Shown here in pieces: positions 15,744-23,952 of a stretch of DNA of 39,200 nucleotides. The DNA is taken from positions 1-39,200 of the forward strand of contig CAZNWO010000015.1 in assembly GCA_964576585.1 (NCBI GenBank). The letters run 5' to 3'. The notes under the pieces were generated by a model. It searched no databases. It saw only the letters and a list, made by a program, of their open reading frames with translations, and was not told the origin of the DNA. This DNA is from GCA-2730975 sp964576585 (GTDB taxonomy: Bacteria > Verrucomicrobiota > Verrucomicrobiia > Opitutales > Seribacteraceae). The position numbers and the translations under genes are program-made. Each line of letters begins with the position of its first letter. Positions within the stretch are counted from its first letter, which is position 1.

Positions 15744-16749
15744 GGCTCTTCCCCATTAGGTTGCTGGCATCCGAGCAAGTCTCGTTGACTTGAAAGGCGA
15801 CTTGATCTCCTTCCAGACCGACTTCTCCTACAAAACAAGTTCGATCCTCGATTCTCAGCTTAGTTTCATTGATCAGGCTGACCGGCAGTTCAATCACATC
15901 GTCCACACGCAAGGACATAAGATCCCTGACGGTCAACTCAAAGGCATCCCATTCGGCGGAAAGGGAAACCGAAATGTCATCGTAAACCTCCTGCCATCTG
16001 GCTGGAACGGATGGTGGTTGCTCCACATTACCATCCGACTGCAAAATTCTAGTCATTAGCGGCTCGAGCGTATAATAAGGAACCGCTATCCTCACTGGAC
16101 CCGTAACGTCTCCAAAGGATGCCTCCATCGAGATGACCAACATCATGGCGTCGGGCGGGGAGGTCTGAAGGAACCGCCCACTGCTTTCGTTTCCAATGAT
16201 GCTGGGATGAAGGGTCATCAAGTCCTGCCACTGTTTCGACCATTCCTCCAGGATGATCATGTTGAAATCGTCAACGAGAACTTTCTCTATGTCGGTTAAT
16301 CCTCGCTCCTCAGGATTCGTAGATCCACGCCCCCCCAAGACCCTATCCACTACAGTTGAGGCTAGATGTGAATTCACATCCAAGATGCAAACACCGTTTA
16401 ATTCTTGAAGCTTGAAAAGTGTGACGCAAGAAGGCTCCTTGATGGACTGAGAAAAACTCCCGTACAAGTCCTCGGAAACGCCATCCAAAGTAAGCGTGAA
16501 CTCAGTACGCAAGAACATCGACAAATGACCTGCAAGATAATAGACGAATTGCTCATTCCTGGATTTAAGCTTGGCAAGGTCGCTCTCGGTTAGAACGATC
16601 GGATTCGTAAAGTCATATTTCTTTACCCGAACTCCAGAATCGTCCGAAAAACGCACTCCATCAAAGCGAAAGATTGGCTGACCATCAGCGGTGCCTTCGA
16701 GTTCGCTCAGGTCGAAACTCTCGTCTTCAAGTACGGGATCGTCAGGCAT
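15736..16749 (-). CDS. fliM: Flagellar motor switch protein FliM
   Basis: FliM is the C-ring protein that receives the CheY signal. From the ATG at 16749 the product is 337 aa. Residues about 50-80 carry VKKYDFTNPIVLTESDLAKL (the FliM YDF...P...s-x-x-x-x-L start), then FLRTEFTLTLDGVSEDLYGS, GRGSTNPEERGLTDIEKVLV, and the C-terminal SpoA-like domain with LMSLRVDDVIELPVSLINET. The first 25 residues are acidic and do not clearly show the usual LSQxEIDxLL CheY-binding motif. The only longer start is a TTG at 16794. Confidence 0.94.
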   Translation of the reverse strand: MPDDPVLEDESFDLSELEGTADGQPIFRFDGVRFSDDSGVRVKKYDFTNPIVLTESDLAKLKSRNEQFVYYLAGHLSMFLRTEFTLTLDGVSEDLYGSFSQSIKEPSCVTLFKLQELNGVCILDVNSHLASTVVDRVLGGRGSTNPEERGLTDIEKVLVDDFNMIILEEWSKQWQDLMTLHPSIIGNESSGRFLQTSPPDAMMLVISMEASFGDVTGPVRIAVPYYTLEPLMTRILQSDGNVEQPPSVPARWQEVYDDISVSLSAEWDAFELTVRDLMSLRVDDVIELPVSLINETKLRIEDRTCFVGEVGLEGDQVAFQVNETCSDASNLMGKSHG

Positions 16750-16800
16750 TTTGAGAATCGATTTGCAGGGGATTGAGAATGAGCAGTCGAGCAATAATGA

Positions 16801-17334
16801 CTATTGAATCACGAATTGGGTGAAATAGATTTGTCGAATCAAGTCACTCTCGCCAGAGCGATACTTTCTAAGCACCGAGCTAAAGCCTTTCTTCAGGTCA
16901 ATCCTAACACGATTCTGAAAGCCATCCAGTTGGGCGTCTTCGTAAGTATAGTTACCCAAGATGCTCAGGGCCTTGTCTCGGACACGATGCTCGTTTTGCT
17001 CGAGAAGTTTCTCAAAGTCGGGCGCAAGCCCTTCCATCTTTACTTCCACGTCAATGTAACGAGCTTTGACAGGCCCACCCAAGTTGGTAATAAGTTCCTT
17101 GAGCTCGTAATACTTCTCGTCGCCTGTAGGCTCTATGTCCAAGGGTTGGCCACCTTCCACTATCTGCGGCTTCTCGGTCTCCTCAGGCATTAGGGACTTA
17201 ACGATAAACCAAGTCGCCCCTCCTGCTATGGCAGGCGCCAAGAGAAGAGCCAAGATAACTGGTATAAGGTTACCTCCTCCCCCTTTGCTCTCGGATTCCT
17301 GACTATCTGGCAATTCATCAATTTGCGCGCACAT
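16801..17334 (-). CDS. fliL: Flagellar basal body-associated protein FliL
   Basis: FliL is a single-pass membrane protein that stabilises the stator. The 177-aa product has a short Gly/Ser-rich cytoplasmic tail, one membrane segment (NLIPVILALLLAPAIAGGAT, about 22-41), and a periplasmic domain with YYELKELITNLGGPVKARYI, YIDVEVKMEGLAPDFEKLLE and VRIDLKKGFSSVLRKYRSGE. The end ...IYFTQFVIQ is the usual FliL finish. AGGA seven nucleotides before the ATG supports this start. It leads the fliLMNOPQR group. Confidence 0.92.
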   Translation of the reverse strand: MCAQIDELPDSQESESKGGGGNLIPVILALLLAPAIAGGATWFIVKSLMPEETEKPQIVEGGQPLDIEPTGDEKYYELKELITNLGGPVKARYIDVEVKMEGLAPDFEKLLEQNEHRVRDKALSILGNYTYEDAQLDGFQNRVRIDLKKGFSSVLRKYRSGESDLIRQIYFTQFVIQ

Positions 17335-17360
17335 ATCTCTGTCCTAGCTATGGTTTAAAC

Positions 17361-18215
17361 TTAACGCTTCAGGTTTACGGCCTCGGAGAGGATCATGTCC
17401 GACGTCGTCACGACACGAGAACCGGCCTGAAAGGAACGTTGATGGGTAATCATTGAAGCGAACTCATTGGTCAAGTCCACATTGGAAAGCTCCAAGGCAT
17501 ACTGGCGAATCTTACCATTGGAACCAATGGTCGGCAAGGGATTGTCCAAGATCGAAGCCAAGTCCTGCCCGGCTTTGCCGTTCGAAAAATAGCCGTTTCC
17601 AACTCGGCGAAGATACTGCGGTGCAGAAAAGTTGACCAACTTTAGCTGGCCGGCGGGACGCAGGCTGTCCAAGTCGTCCTTATTAACGAGTAAGTTCACC
17701 TTGCCATCCTCTTCAACGCGACGAGCCAATATTGTCTCCCCGTCCTGAGGTCCGAGCAACAAGGGACCGTCCTGCCCCTGAAGTTGATAGCTGAAACGAT
17801 CGCGAGTCACTACAACACCTTCCAAGTTAGTCGTCTCAAAAGCACCTGCACGAGTATAGAATAGTTCTCCGGTGTCGGGATCGACAACCTCGAAGAATCC
17901 ACCTGCGTTGGGTAAGGCACCTCCTTCGATTGCCAAATCAAGATCGAGACCCGTCACGTCAATTGTGCCCTGCTTGAAGTTGGAAGTGATGGAACCCACA
18001 TGAACACCGGAACCATATTGTTGTACTTCGTTTCTCGACTCACCGTCGGCACCAGCCTTGGCATCCTCCAAGTGTAGGTAAAAATTATCGGAATAGTTGG
18101 CCCGAGAAGACTTGTATCCAAGAGAGTTTACGTTTGCTATGTTGTTCCCGAGGACTTGCAAACCTTGGGTAAGGCTCTTCAGCGTGGTGACTCCGTTATG
18201 CAGGGATGCGATCAT
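17361..18215 (-). CDS. flgE: Flagellar hook protein FlgE (short form)
   Basis: The protein follows flgD, the hook cap gene, which argues for FlgE. From the ATG at 18215 it has 284 aa. The N-terminal motif LQVLGNNIANVNSLGYKSSR lies at about 18-37, then FKQGTIDVTGLDLDLAIEGG and FYTRAGAFETTNLEGVVVTR; the end is ALELSNVDLTNEFASMITHQ and RSFQAGSRVVTTSDMIL. Typical FlgE proteins have about 400 or more residues with a D2 domain; this one is about the size of FlgG. A longer frame starting at 18275 overlaps flgD by 32 nt and adds nothing seen in the family. No good Shine-Dalgarno sequence is visible. Confidence 0.85.
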   Translation of the reverse strand: MIASLHNGVTTLKSLTQGLQVLGNNIANVNSLGYKSSRANYSDNFYLHLEDAKAGADGESRNEVQQYGSGVHVGSITSNFKQGTIDVTGLDLDLAIEGGALPNAGGFFEVVDPDTGELFYTRAGAFETTNLEGVVVTRDRFSYQLQGQDGPLLLGPQDGETILARRVEEDGKVNLLVNKDDLDSLRPAGQLKLVNFSAPQYLRRVGNGYFSNGKAGQDLASILDNPLPTIGSNGKIRQYALELSNVDLTNEFASMITHQRSFQAGSRVVTTSDMILSEAVNLKR

Positions 18216-18243
18216 GTCGTGTTGCTTTACAAAGATATTGCGA

Positions 18244-18687
18244 CTAGGAGGTTTCGGCAAGCTCAACCCGGACAATGCCCGTCAATGGATATTGTTTTCC
18301 GGAAATGGTGATCATGATCTCGCCATCCTCCGTACGTTCAACGGCATCGACAATGCCGGTCTTGCGACTTCCACCCTCAGTTTCAACGGTAGCCTTACGT
18401 CCGAGGTAAGCTTGGGCGGCAATCTCCTTGTGAGACTCTGCAAACTGGCCGAAGCCCGTGGTAAAACGATTCATGTTTTCCATGGAGGCAACGTTTGCCA
18501 TCTGGGAGATGAACTCGGTATCCTTCATGGGCTCCAGTGGATCTTGGTTGGCGATCTGCGTCGTGAGCAATTGGAGAAAGTCTTCCATGCCCATGGCGCT
18601 TGAACTGGAACCAGATGCCTTGTCTGCAAACACTTCCATCCTTGGATTCTTGTCTACGTCACTTGCCGGTAATGCTGCTGAGATCAT
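18244..18687 (-). CDS. flgD: Flagellar hook cap protein FlgD
   Basis: FlgD caps the growing hook. The 147-aa product carries the family signature MEDFLQLLTTQIANQDPLEP (about 35-54) and MKDTEFISQMANVASMENMN. After this, LGRKATVETEGG and GEIMITISGKQYPL resemble the start of the FlgD C-terminal beta domains, but the FLN/Ig-like domain of longer FlgD proteins is absent. AAGGA lies seven nucleotides before the ATG. The 55-nt stretch before it shows no promoter that I can name. Confidence 0.92.
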   Translation of the reverse strand: MISAALPASDVDKNPRMEVFADKASGSSSSAMGMEDFLQLLTTQIANQDPLEPMKDTEFISQMANVASMENMNRFTTGFGQFAESHKEIAAQAYLGRKATVETEGGSRKTGIVDAVERTEDGEIMITISGKQYPLTGIVRVELAETS

Positions 18688-18742
18688 TGGCGTATCCTTC
18701 GATTTTGAAATTTAAGAACGTAAAGTTTTAACGGAAAAAGGT

Positions 18743-19756
18743 TTAGGCTGCCCGAGGAACAGCTTCGAGTTCGCGGTAAGAGGCTGCGATCAAAGGCTCC
18801 CCCGAACTAAAACCGGACTCGGACAAATGATCGGAAATGGATTCTCCCGCAGAAGCAAGAGCAGATCGCAGAGCGGAATCGGAAGTGACGAATGCAAGGC
18901 GGACTGAAGCGCCGGAAAGCTCGATCCTTACACCCAAGGTTGCACCACCGGGAAGATCAAGAGCGAAACGAGCAATTCGACGACCTTCCTTTGCCAACAA
19001 GGCGATTCGGGCAACAAGTGCAGGCAGGACGGGTCTCATGGACTCAGGCAACGGGGTTCGACCAGAAGAATTGGGTGCAAGTGAACTCGACGACTTGTCG
19101 ACGAAAGTTACTTGGGACTCGAAGTTTTCGCTCACCTTTGGCTTGTTGTTTTTCAAATTTTCGTTCTCTGCGCCCGCACTCGAAGCACGTTTCGCGCCAC
19201 GACGTCGATCATCTTTCTTATTTCCTTGATCATCAGGATGAATAAAACGATCAGGCTTTGCGGTAGCATCGGACTCCTTGCTTGGTTGACGAGCCTTGGG
19301 TGTAGCGGTATGAGCGACGTTTTCCGGGGTTCGAGCCAGATTGTTAGGGGATGCCGCCCCTGTCTTGCTCGGAACGGAATTGGCTTTATGAAAGCTAGGA
19401 GCCTTGAGATTTGCAAAGGTATTGCCGGTTTTTGGACTAAAGCTCGAGCTAGAGGGAGCTTTGGGTGAAGCGGGACTGGACTTGTTGCTTCCACTCGATG
19501 ATGACGTCTTGGCGCTCTTTCGAAATTCCTGCCTGAATTCCGATGAAGTCTTGTCGGCATTGCCTTTTCCGCTCTGACCGGAGCGGCTAGCCTTGCCTTC
19601 CTGACGAGCAGGACTTCCGGAACCACGAAGGGCGTCTCCATCGCTAGGCAACCAAAAGCTACCGAAGGATCCCACTGTCCCTGTCTGGGGGGCAGGAGGA
19701 GACATAGCTGCCGGTGAAACCGTGACCGGAGAGGTCGTGGAGGAAGGTACCTGCAT
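18743..19756 (-). CDS. fliK: Flagellar hook-length control protein FliK
   Basis: FliK measures hook length and triggers the FlhB switch. The 337-aa product has a long, low-complexity, Ser/Pro/Lys-rich N-terminal part (about 1-235) and a C-terminal domain resembling Flg_hook: GRRIARFALDLPGGATLGVR (about 258-277), then IELSGASVRLAFVTSDSALR and LASAGESISDHLSESGFSSG. This architecture and the position before flgD fit FliK. The ATG at 19756 is 10 nt after the preceding stop; a GTG at 19783 would add nine residues inside the upstream gene. Confidence 0.85.
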   Translation of the reverse strand: MQVPSSTTSPVTVSPAAMSPPAPQTGTVGSFGSFWLPSDGDALRGSGSPARQEGKASRSGQSGKGNADKTSSEFRQEFRKSAKTSSSSGSNKSSPASPKAPSSSSFSPKTGNTFANLKAPSFHKANSVPSKTGAASPNNLARTPENVAHTATPKARQPSKESDATAKPDRFIHPDDQGNKKDDRRRGAKRASSAGAENENLKNNKPKVSENFESQVTFVDKSSSSLAPNSSGRTPLPESMRPVLPALVARIALLAKEGRRIARFALDLPGGATLGVRIELSGASVRLAFVTSDSALRSALASAGESISDHLSESGFSSGEPLIAASYRELEAVPRAA

Positions 19757-19766
19757 AAGAAAAAAA

Positions 19767-20423
19767 CTAGTTGGCTCCTCCACCGTTCCCCACTGAAGTT
19801 GGCGCCAAGCTGCGATCCCTCATGGTCAAGGCATTCGCCAATTGGATGAGATCATCATTATCCCCAGTCCTCATAAAGGCAATGATCGGAGCCTTGTCCT
19901 CCGGCTTCATTAGCTCGAAGATCGTGAGAGCTTCCTCAAACTTGTCCTTCAAGGACCATTGCTGAAGTTCCTTGGTTGCCATCTCGGGCCCCATCTCGAT
20001 CCAGCGCTTGGAGGCATCCTTGGCTTTCTTCATCTCGTCTTCTCCCAAGCCGGCATCACGCTCGTCCCTGAATTGCTTCATCTGTTGCTTGAGGTTACCC
20101 CTCAAAGTCTCTAGTTCCTTCTTCTGCTTGGTCAACTCCTGGGCGTCTAGAGCAATTGCGGATTCACGGGCATCCTGTTCACGTTGACGCTCCAGCAACT
20201 CCTCCTTGAACGCATTCAGCTCCTTGGAAAGCTGATTCATGGAATGAGTTTCCTGCGGGGAATAACTGGTGTCGTCGGCATCAAATTCCAGACTGGTGAA
20301 TTCCGCCTTGATCTCGGGTTTTGGCTTGAAGAGCGCATCCTTCTTCATGAAAATAATGCCGCCCGAGACGGCGAACGATAGGAGAATGGCTCCGGAGATG
20401 ATGATTGCCGGCGATATGTTCAT
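19767..20423 (-). CDS. MotE-like / YlxF coiled-coil membrane protein
   Basis: The 218-aa product has one N-terminal membrane segment (IIISGAILLSFAVSGGIIFM, about 7-26), a long coiled coil (about 62-130) and a C-terminal helical part (WSLKDKFEEALTIFELMKPE, then DKAPIIAFMRTGDNDDLIQL) resembling the MgtE-N-like domain of MotE. MotE-type proteins are periplasmic and, where studied, help MotB assemble. The gene sits between fliJ and fliK, the usual place for it (ylxF in Bacillus). It overlaps fliJ by 4 nt. Confidence 0.75.
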   Translation of the reverse strand: MNISPAIIISGAILLSFAVSGGIIFMKKDALFKPKPEIKAEFTSLEFDADDTSYSPQETHSMNQLSKELNAFKEELLERQREQDARESAIALDAQELTKQKKELETLRGNLKQQMKQFRDERDAGLGEDEMKKAKDASKRWIEMGPEMATKELQQWSLKDKFEEALTIFELMKPEDKAPIIAFMRTGDNDDLIQLANALTMRDRSLAPTSVGNGGGAN

Positions 20424-20881
20424 AGCGTTGCCTGATTGTCGTTTTTCGTGCAGTACCTAGTACTGATTACGTCCTCCAGCTCACGTTCTTCCTTCTTGAG
20501 CTCTGTGGAAAAATGTTCTTCTTCTCGCCTTTCCTTCAAGCGAGTCAGGCTCTTTTCGTCTCCATCGGCTTTCAGGAAACCCGATCGCGCTTCTTCCTCG
20601 GAACGCCTCGATCTCTCCAGTTTTCCTCGTTGCCTCTCAATCCGATCCTTAGCGAGGCTAACTGCCCGCAAATAGGTGGATTGTTCGGAACCCTTGAAAC
20701 CTTCAGAACGACGAACACTGATTTCCTGACGCAACTGCTCGAGCCTGTCGGAGCAAGCCGCCAGTTCCTTTTCTTCCAGTTCTCTTCTACGAATTGACTT
20801 GGCGTATGCAGTCAGGGCTTCCTCCCGAGCAATCTCTCGGAGGTTAAGCAAAGCTTGAAGACGAAAGTGAAAGGCCCTCAC
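20420..20881 (-). CDS. fliJ: Flagellar export protein FliJ
   Basis: FliJ is the coiled-coil stalk of the export ATPase. The 153-aa product is nearly all charged helix, starting RAFHFRLQALLNLREIAREE, which fits the family pattern F-x-F-x-L-x-x-LL-x-x-R-x-x-E. Identity in this family is low; the position after fliI and the overlaps (GTG within the fliI stop, ATGA with the next gene) support the call. Confidence 0.85.
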   Translation of the reverse strand: MRAFHFRLQALLNLREIAREEALTAYAKSIRRRELEEKELAACSDRLEQLRQEISVRRSEGFKGSEQSTYLRAVSLAKDRIERQRGKLERSRRSEEEARSGFLKADGDEKSLTRLKERREEEHFSTELKKEERELEDVISTRYCTKNDNQATL

Positions 20882-22200
20882 GATACGATTGAAGAAAGAG
20901 TGGAAAAGGCCTCGTCACGAGAATTGAGCTGGTCGTAAGGCTGTTTGAGGAATTCCTCAATGAGCGGATGCTTGTCAATTGCAAGGTCGATTCGAGGGTT
21001 TGAATTCTTTACGTAGGCCCCGACGTTTATGAGATCTTCATTGTGGCGATAAACAGCCAACAAGTCCCTTGCCTCGGAAATGACTTTCATCTCGTCTTCG
21101 GAGCAAACGGCCCTATCCAGACGACTTACGCTGCGCAAGACGTCTACGGCGGGAAAATGATTGGCATTGGCAAGCTTGCGACTGAGCACGATGTGTCCGT
21201 CTAGAAAGCCCCGAACGGCATCGGCCACGGGTTCGTTCATATCGTCGCCCTCCACCAAGACGGTGTAAATTGCCGTAATGGCTCCTGCTTCACTCATGCC
21301 CGTGCGCTCTACAAGTCGAGGCAGCATGGAAAATACGGAGGGAACATAGCCGCGAGAAGCGGGAGGTTCGCCCACAGCCAATCCGATTTCTCGCTGAGCC
21401 ATGGCAAAGCGAGTAACCGAATCCATGAGTAGAAGGACATTTGAACCCTCGTCCCGAAAGCCTTCCGCGATTGCAGTCGCCAAGGTGGCGGCCCGAATAC
21501 GCATGGGAGCAGGTTGATCCGATGTCGAGATCACGATCACAGATTTCGCCAACCCCTCGGATCCTAAGTCGTTTTCTACGAATTCCCTCAATTCTCTACC
21601 TCGCTCACCCACGAGCGAAATGACGTTTACGTCGGCCTCGGACCCTCGGGCAACCATTCCAAGAAGTATGGACTTCCCTACCCCGGAGCCGGAAAAAATT
21701 CCTACGCGTTGACCTCGCCCCAACGGGACGAAGGAATCTATCGCCTTGATGCCCGTGCCAAAGGGCTCACGAATTAAAGTTCTGGAAAGAGGGTTGGGCG
21801 GTTCGGCAAAAAAACCATCCCTAGAATCGGCTCGCAAAGGTCCTTTGCCATCGATTGGCCTTCCCATGCCATCGATGACTCTACCGAGTAAGTTAACTCC
21901 AGCGGGAACCTCGTTGCTGTTGGGCTTGGCGATAACCTTACAACCTGGATGAATATGATGCACAGACTCAAGAGCCATGAGGAGCACCATGTTCTCGCGG
22001 AAACCGACTACCTGGGCTTCGGTTCGCTCTTCATGGCGGTCGGAGGAAATCGCGCAAGTCTGTCCGATACTGACCTCAGGCCCCTCGGACTCTATGATCA
22101 ACCCCGCAACCTTGCAAACCGTTCCAACCTTTTCAGCAGGCTTGGAACCTCGAATTCCTGCCTCCACCCAATCGAGACGGTCGCTAAGGGATGCAATCAT
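20878..22200 (-). CDS. fliI: Flagellum-specific export ATPase FliI
   Basis: FliI is the hexameric ATPase that unloads export substrates, related to F1 beta. The 440-aa length is normal. The Walker A motif GIFSGSGVGKS lies at 167-177 and Walker B LLLMD at 256-260; further signatures are GRVIDGMGRPIDGKGPL (106-122), LVGERGRELREF (197-208), SDQPAPMRIRAA and PPASRGYVPSVFSMLPRLVE. The last is the conserved P-x-x-x-GY-P-S-VF-x-x-LP-x-LxER block of T3SS ATPases. The ATG overlaps the fliH stop. Confidence 0.97.
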   Translation of the reverse strand: MIASLSDRLDWVEAGIRGSKPAEKVGTVCKVAGLIIESEGPEVSIGQTCAISSDRHEERTEAQVVGFRENMVLLMALESVHHIHPGCKVIAKPNSNEVPAGVNLLGRVIDGMGRPIDGKGPLRADSRDGFFAEPPNPLSRTLIREPFGTGIKAIDSFVPLGRGQRVGIFSGSGVGKSILLGMVARGSEADVNVISLVGERGRELREFVENDLGSEGLAKSVIVISTSDQPAPMRIRAATLATAIAEGFRDEGSNVLLLMDSVTRFAMAQREIGLAVGEPPASRGYVPSVFSMLPRLVERTGMSEAGAITAIYTVLVEGDDMNEPVADAVRGFLDGHIVLSRKLANANHFPAVDVLRSVSRLDRAVCSEDEMKVISEARDLLAVYRHNEDLINVGAYVKNSNPRIDLAIDKHPLIEEFLKQPYDQLNSRDEAFSTLSSIVS

Positions 22201-22868
22201 TCTTCCTTCAAGTCCGCCTCGATCTTACGTAACTTGGTCGCAATACGTCCATCGAGCAACCCAAACCTGCTCTTGATTTGGCAATCGCCCCGAGAGAGCG
22301 TGGGGTCTTCGTGAAAGGTAACATTGGGATAGCCCTCGAGCAGGGCGTCGTCGCCATCTAAGCCATCGAAAATACCTGCAATGGCACTTGCGAATCCTTC
22401 TTCCTCCTCTTCGGAAGGAACCTCGGCGGATTCCTCTCGATCGAAAGCCTTGAGCAGCTTCAGGTCCTCGGGGCAAAGGTACGCTTCCAGTTTCTCGTCC
22501 TCGCCAGAAAACTCGGCGACGAGTCCCTTGACGATATTCTCAATGACAGAGCGATCCAAGGGCGTTTGACCAAGAACTCGCTCGGCAAGGCCAATCACGA
22601 CGTCAGGCAATCGAGTATCCAATTCGGCGAGAACAGTTTCTATCTTGCTCTGTGCAGCAGAGAGGATTTCAGCCTGTCTCTGACCATACTCGGCTCGAAG
22701 CTTCCTTACCTCCTCCTTGTAGAAAGCAGTGGTCTCGGCCTTACCCTGTTCTTGGGCAAGGCGAACCTTTTCGGCTGTTTCTACAGCTGGAACAGGAGGA
22801 TCCTCAACCGAACCGAAGGTGATGGCCTTTAGAGGCTCGGTGAAACGAATGGCCCTACTGTACGACAA
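22197..22868 (-). CDS. fliH: Flagellar assembly protein FliH
   Basis: FliH binds FliI and ties it to the C ring. The 223-aa product starts SYSRAIRFTEPLKAITFG, has an Ala/Glu/Gln-rich coiled coil (about 30-75) and a C-terminal FliH/YscL-like domain with DVVIGLAERVLGQTPLDRSV and RGDCQIKSRFGLLDGRIATK, ending in a short charged helix. The start is TTG, overlapping fliG by 14 nt; no ATG or GTG suits the N-terminus and a strong GGAGG stretch precedes the TTG. Confidence 0.9.
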   Translation of the reverse strand: MSYSRAIRFTEPLKAITFGSVEDPPVPAVETAEKVRLAQEQGKAETTAFYKEEVRKLRAEYGQRQAEILSAAQSKIETVLAELDTRLPDVVIGLAERVLGQTPLDRSVIENIVKGLVAEFSGEDEKLEAYLCPEDLKLLKAFDREESAEVPSEEEEEGFASAIAGIFDGLDGDDALLEGYPNVTFHEDPTLSRGDCQIKSRFGLLDGRIATKLRKIEADLKEE

Positions 22869-23898
22869 CGTCTCCTCCTCCCGTGTCGAGGATGATCTCT
22901 TCGTCCTCCTCGAGTTCGCGTACTACTTGAATCACGCGATCCTGAGCTGCCTCCACCTCCGAGAGACGCTTTGGGCCGAGGAATTCCAATTGTTCCTCCA
23001 AGGCTTCCACCGCCCTCTTGGACATGGTCGAGTAAATGATTTTCTTGAGCTCGTGAGAAGCGTTTTTCAGGGCAACGATTAAATCGTCTTGATCGACTTC
23101 CTTGACGATCTTGGCCACGTCGCCTGGACTGAGACGAACCAAATCCTCGAAACGGAACATCAATTGTCGAATTGAAGAACCCAGCTTTGGATTTCTCTTC
23201 TCAAGGTTCTTCAGCAACTCCTTGCCATCCTCCTTGTCGAACCAATTAAGTAGATCGGCAGCCGTCTTGACGCCGCCGGTCTTGACGCGAGGAGATTGCT
23301 CTTTCTTGCTCATCCGTTGGCCGAGAGTGTCTGCAACCATCTGAACTTGATCGGTTGGCGTGGTTTCCATGGAGCCTACTCTCTCAATCACTTGCTCCTG
23401 GATATGAGGAGGCATGAGAAGCAAGACCTCGGAACCCTTGTCAGTATCAACGTTTGCGAGGACAAAGGCAATTGTCTGCGCCTGCTCGTTGCGCAAGACA
23501 TTGTAAATTTGCCCAGACTCCATCTCGTTGACGTCATCCATGAAGTCCAAAGAGTCGCGCACCGGCGAAATGCGGTTCATAATGTTGTTTGCGCGATAGT
23601 CCCCATGAGCAAGTTCCAAGGTCTTCTGAGCAAAGTTCATACCACCCAAGCTCGAGTTCACGCTGGACTCGATCAACTCGGAAAACTCGTCCAAGACGCA
23701 ATCCTGAAGCTCTTGATCGACAATGGGGAAATTGCCCATTTCCTTACAGATTATCTCAGAATCCTTGGTATCGAATCGCTTTAGCAAAGTGGCTGAAGCC
23801 TGAGGACCGAGAGAGATCAACAGCAGAGCCAATTTCTTTGTGCGAGACATACGGTTATAGGTATCCTGTATGCTTTCCTCTTCGATTTCGGCGTCCAC
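22855..23898 (-). CDS. fliG: Flagellar motor switch protein FliG
   Basis: FliG joins the MS ring to the C ring and interacts with MotA. The 347-aa product has the N-terminal domain (RTKKLALLLISLGPQASATL), a middle domain with ALVNVDTDKGSEVLLLMPP-like AFVLANVDTDKGSEVLLLMP and the C-terminal torque domain with KRNPKLGSSIRQLMFRFEDL, SPGDVAKIVKEVDQDDLIVA, YSTMSKRAVEALEEQLEFLG and SEVEAAQDRVIQVVRELEED. The MFxFEDL motif is highly conserved. The start is GTG with a perfect AAGGAGG seven nucleotides upstream. Confidence 0.97.
   Translation of the reverse strand: MDAEIEEESIQDTYNRMSRTKKLALLLISLGPQASATLLKRFDTKDSEIICKEMGNFPIVDQELQDCVLDEFSELIESSVNSSLGGMNFAQKTLELAHGDYRANNIMNRISPVRDSLDFMDDVNEMESGQIYNVLRNEQAQTIAFVLANVDTDKGSEVLLLMPPHIQEQVIERVGSMETTPTDQVQMVADTLGQRMSKKEQSPRVKTGGVKTAADLLNWFDKEDGKELLKNLEKRNPKLGSSIRQLMFRFEDLVRLSPGDVAKIVKEVDQDDLIVALKNASHELKKIIYSTMSKRAVEALEEQLEFLGPKRLSEVEAAQDRVIQVVRELEEDEEIILDTGGGDVVVQ
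22871..22882 (-). promoter_or_regulatory. Strong ribosome binding site that decides the TTG start of fliH
   Basis: The minus strand reads GGGAGGAGGAGA directly before the TTG at 22868, inside the end of fliG. It gives several overlapping AGGAGG-type pairings and explains why a TTG can serve here. Confidence 0.7.
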
Positions 23899-23952
23899 TT
23901 TGTAACCTCCTTGTTCTGTGAGCGTAAGTTGAAATTATTTCGCGGTCGGAAG

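Noticed and set aside
16749..16794. TTG start of fliM 15 codons upstream
   Set aside because: No ribosome binding site and an atypical N-terminus; the ATG at 16749 gives a normal acidic FliM start.
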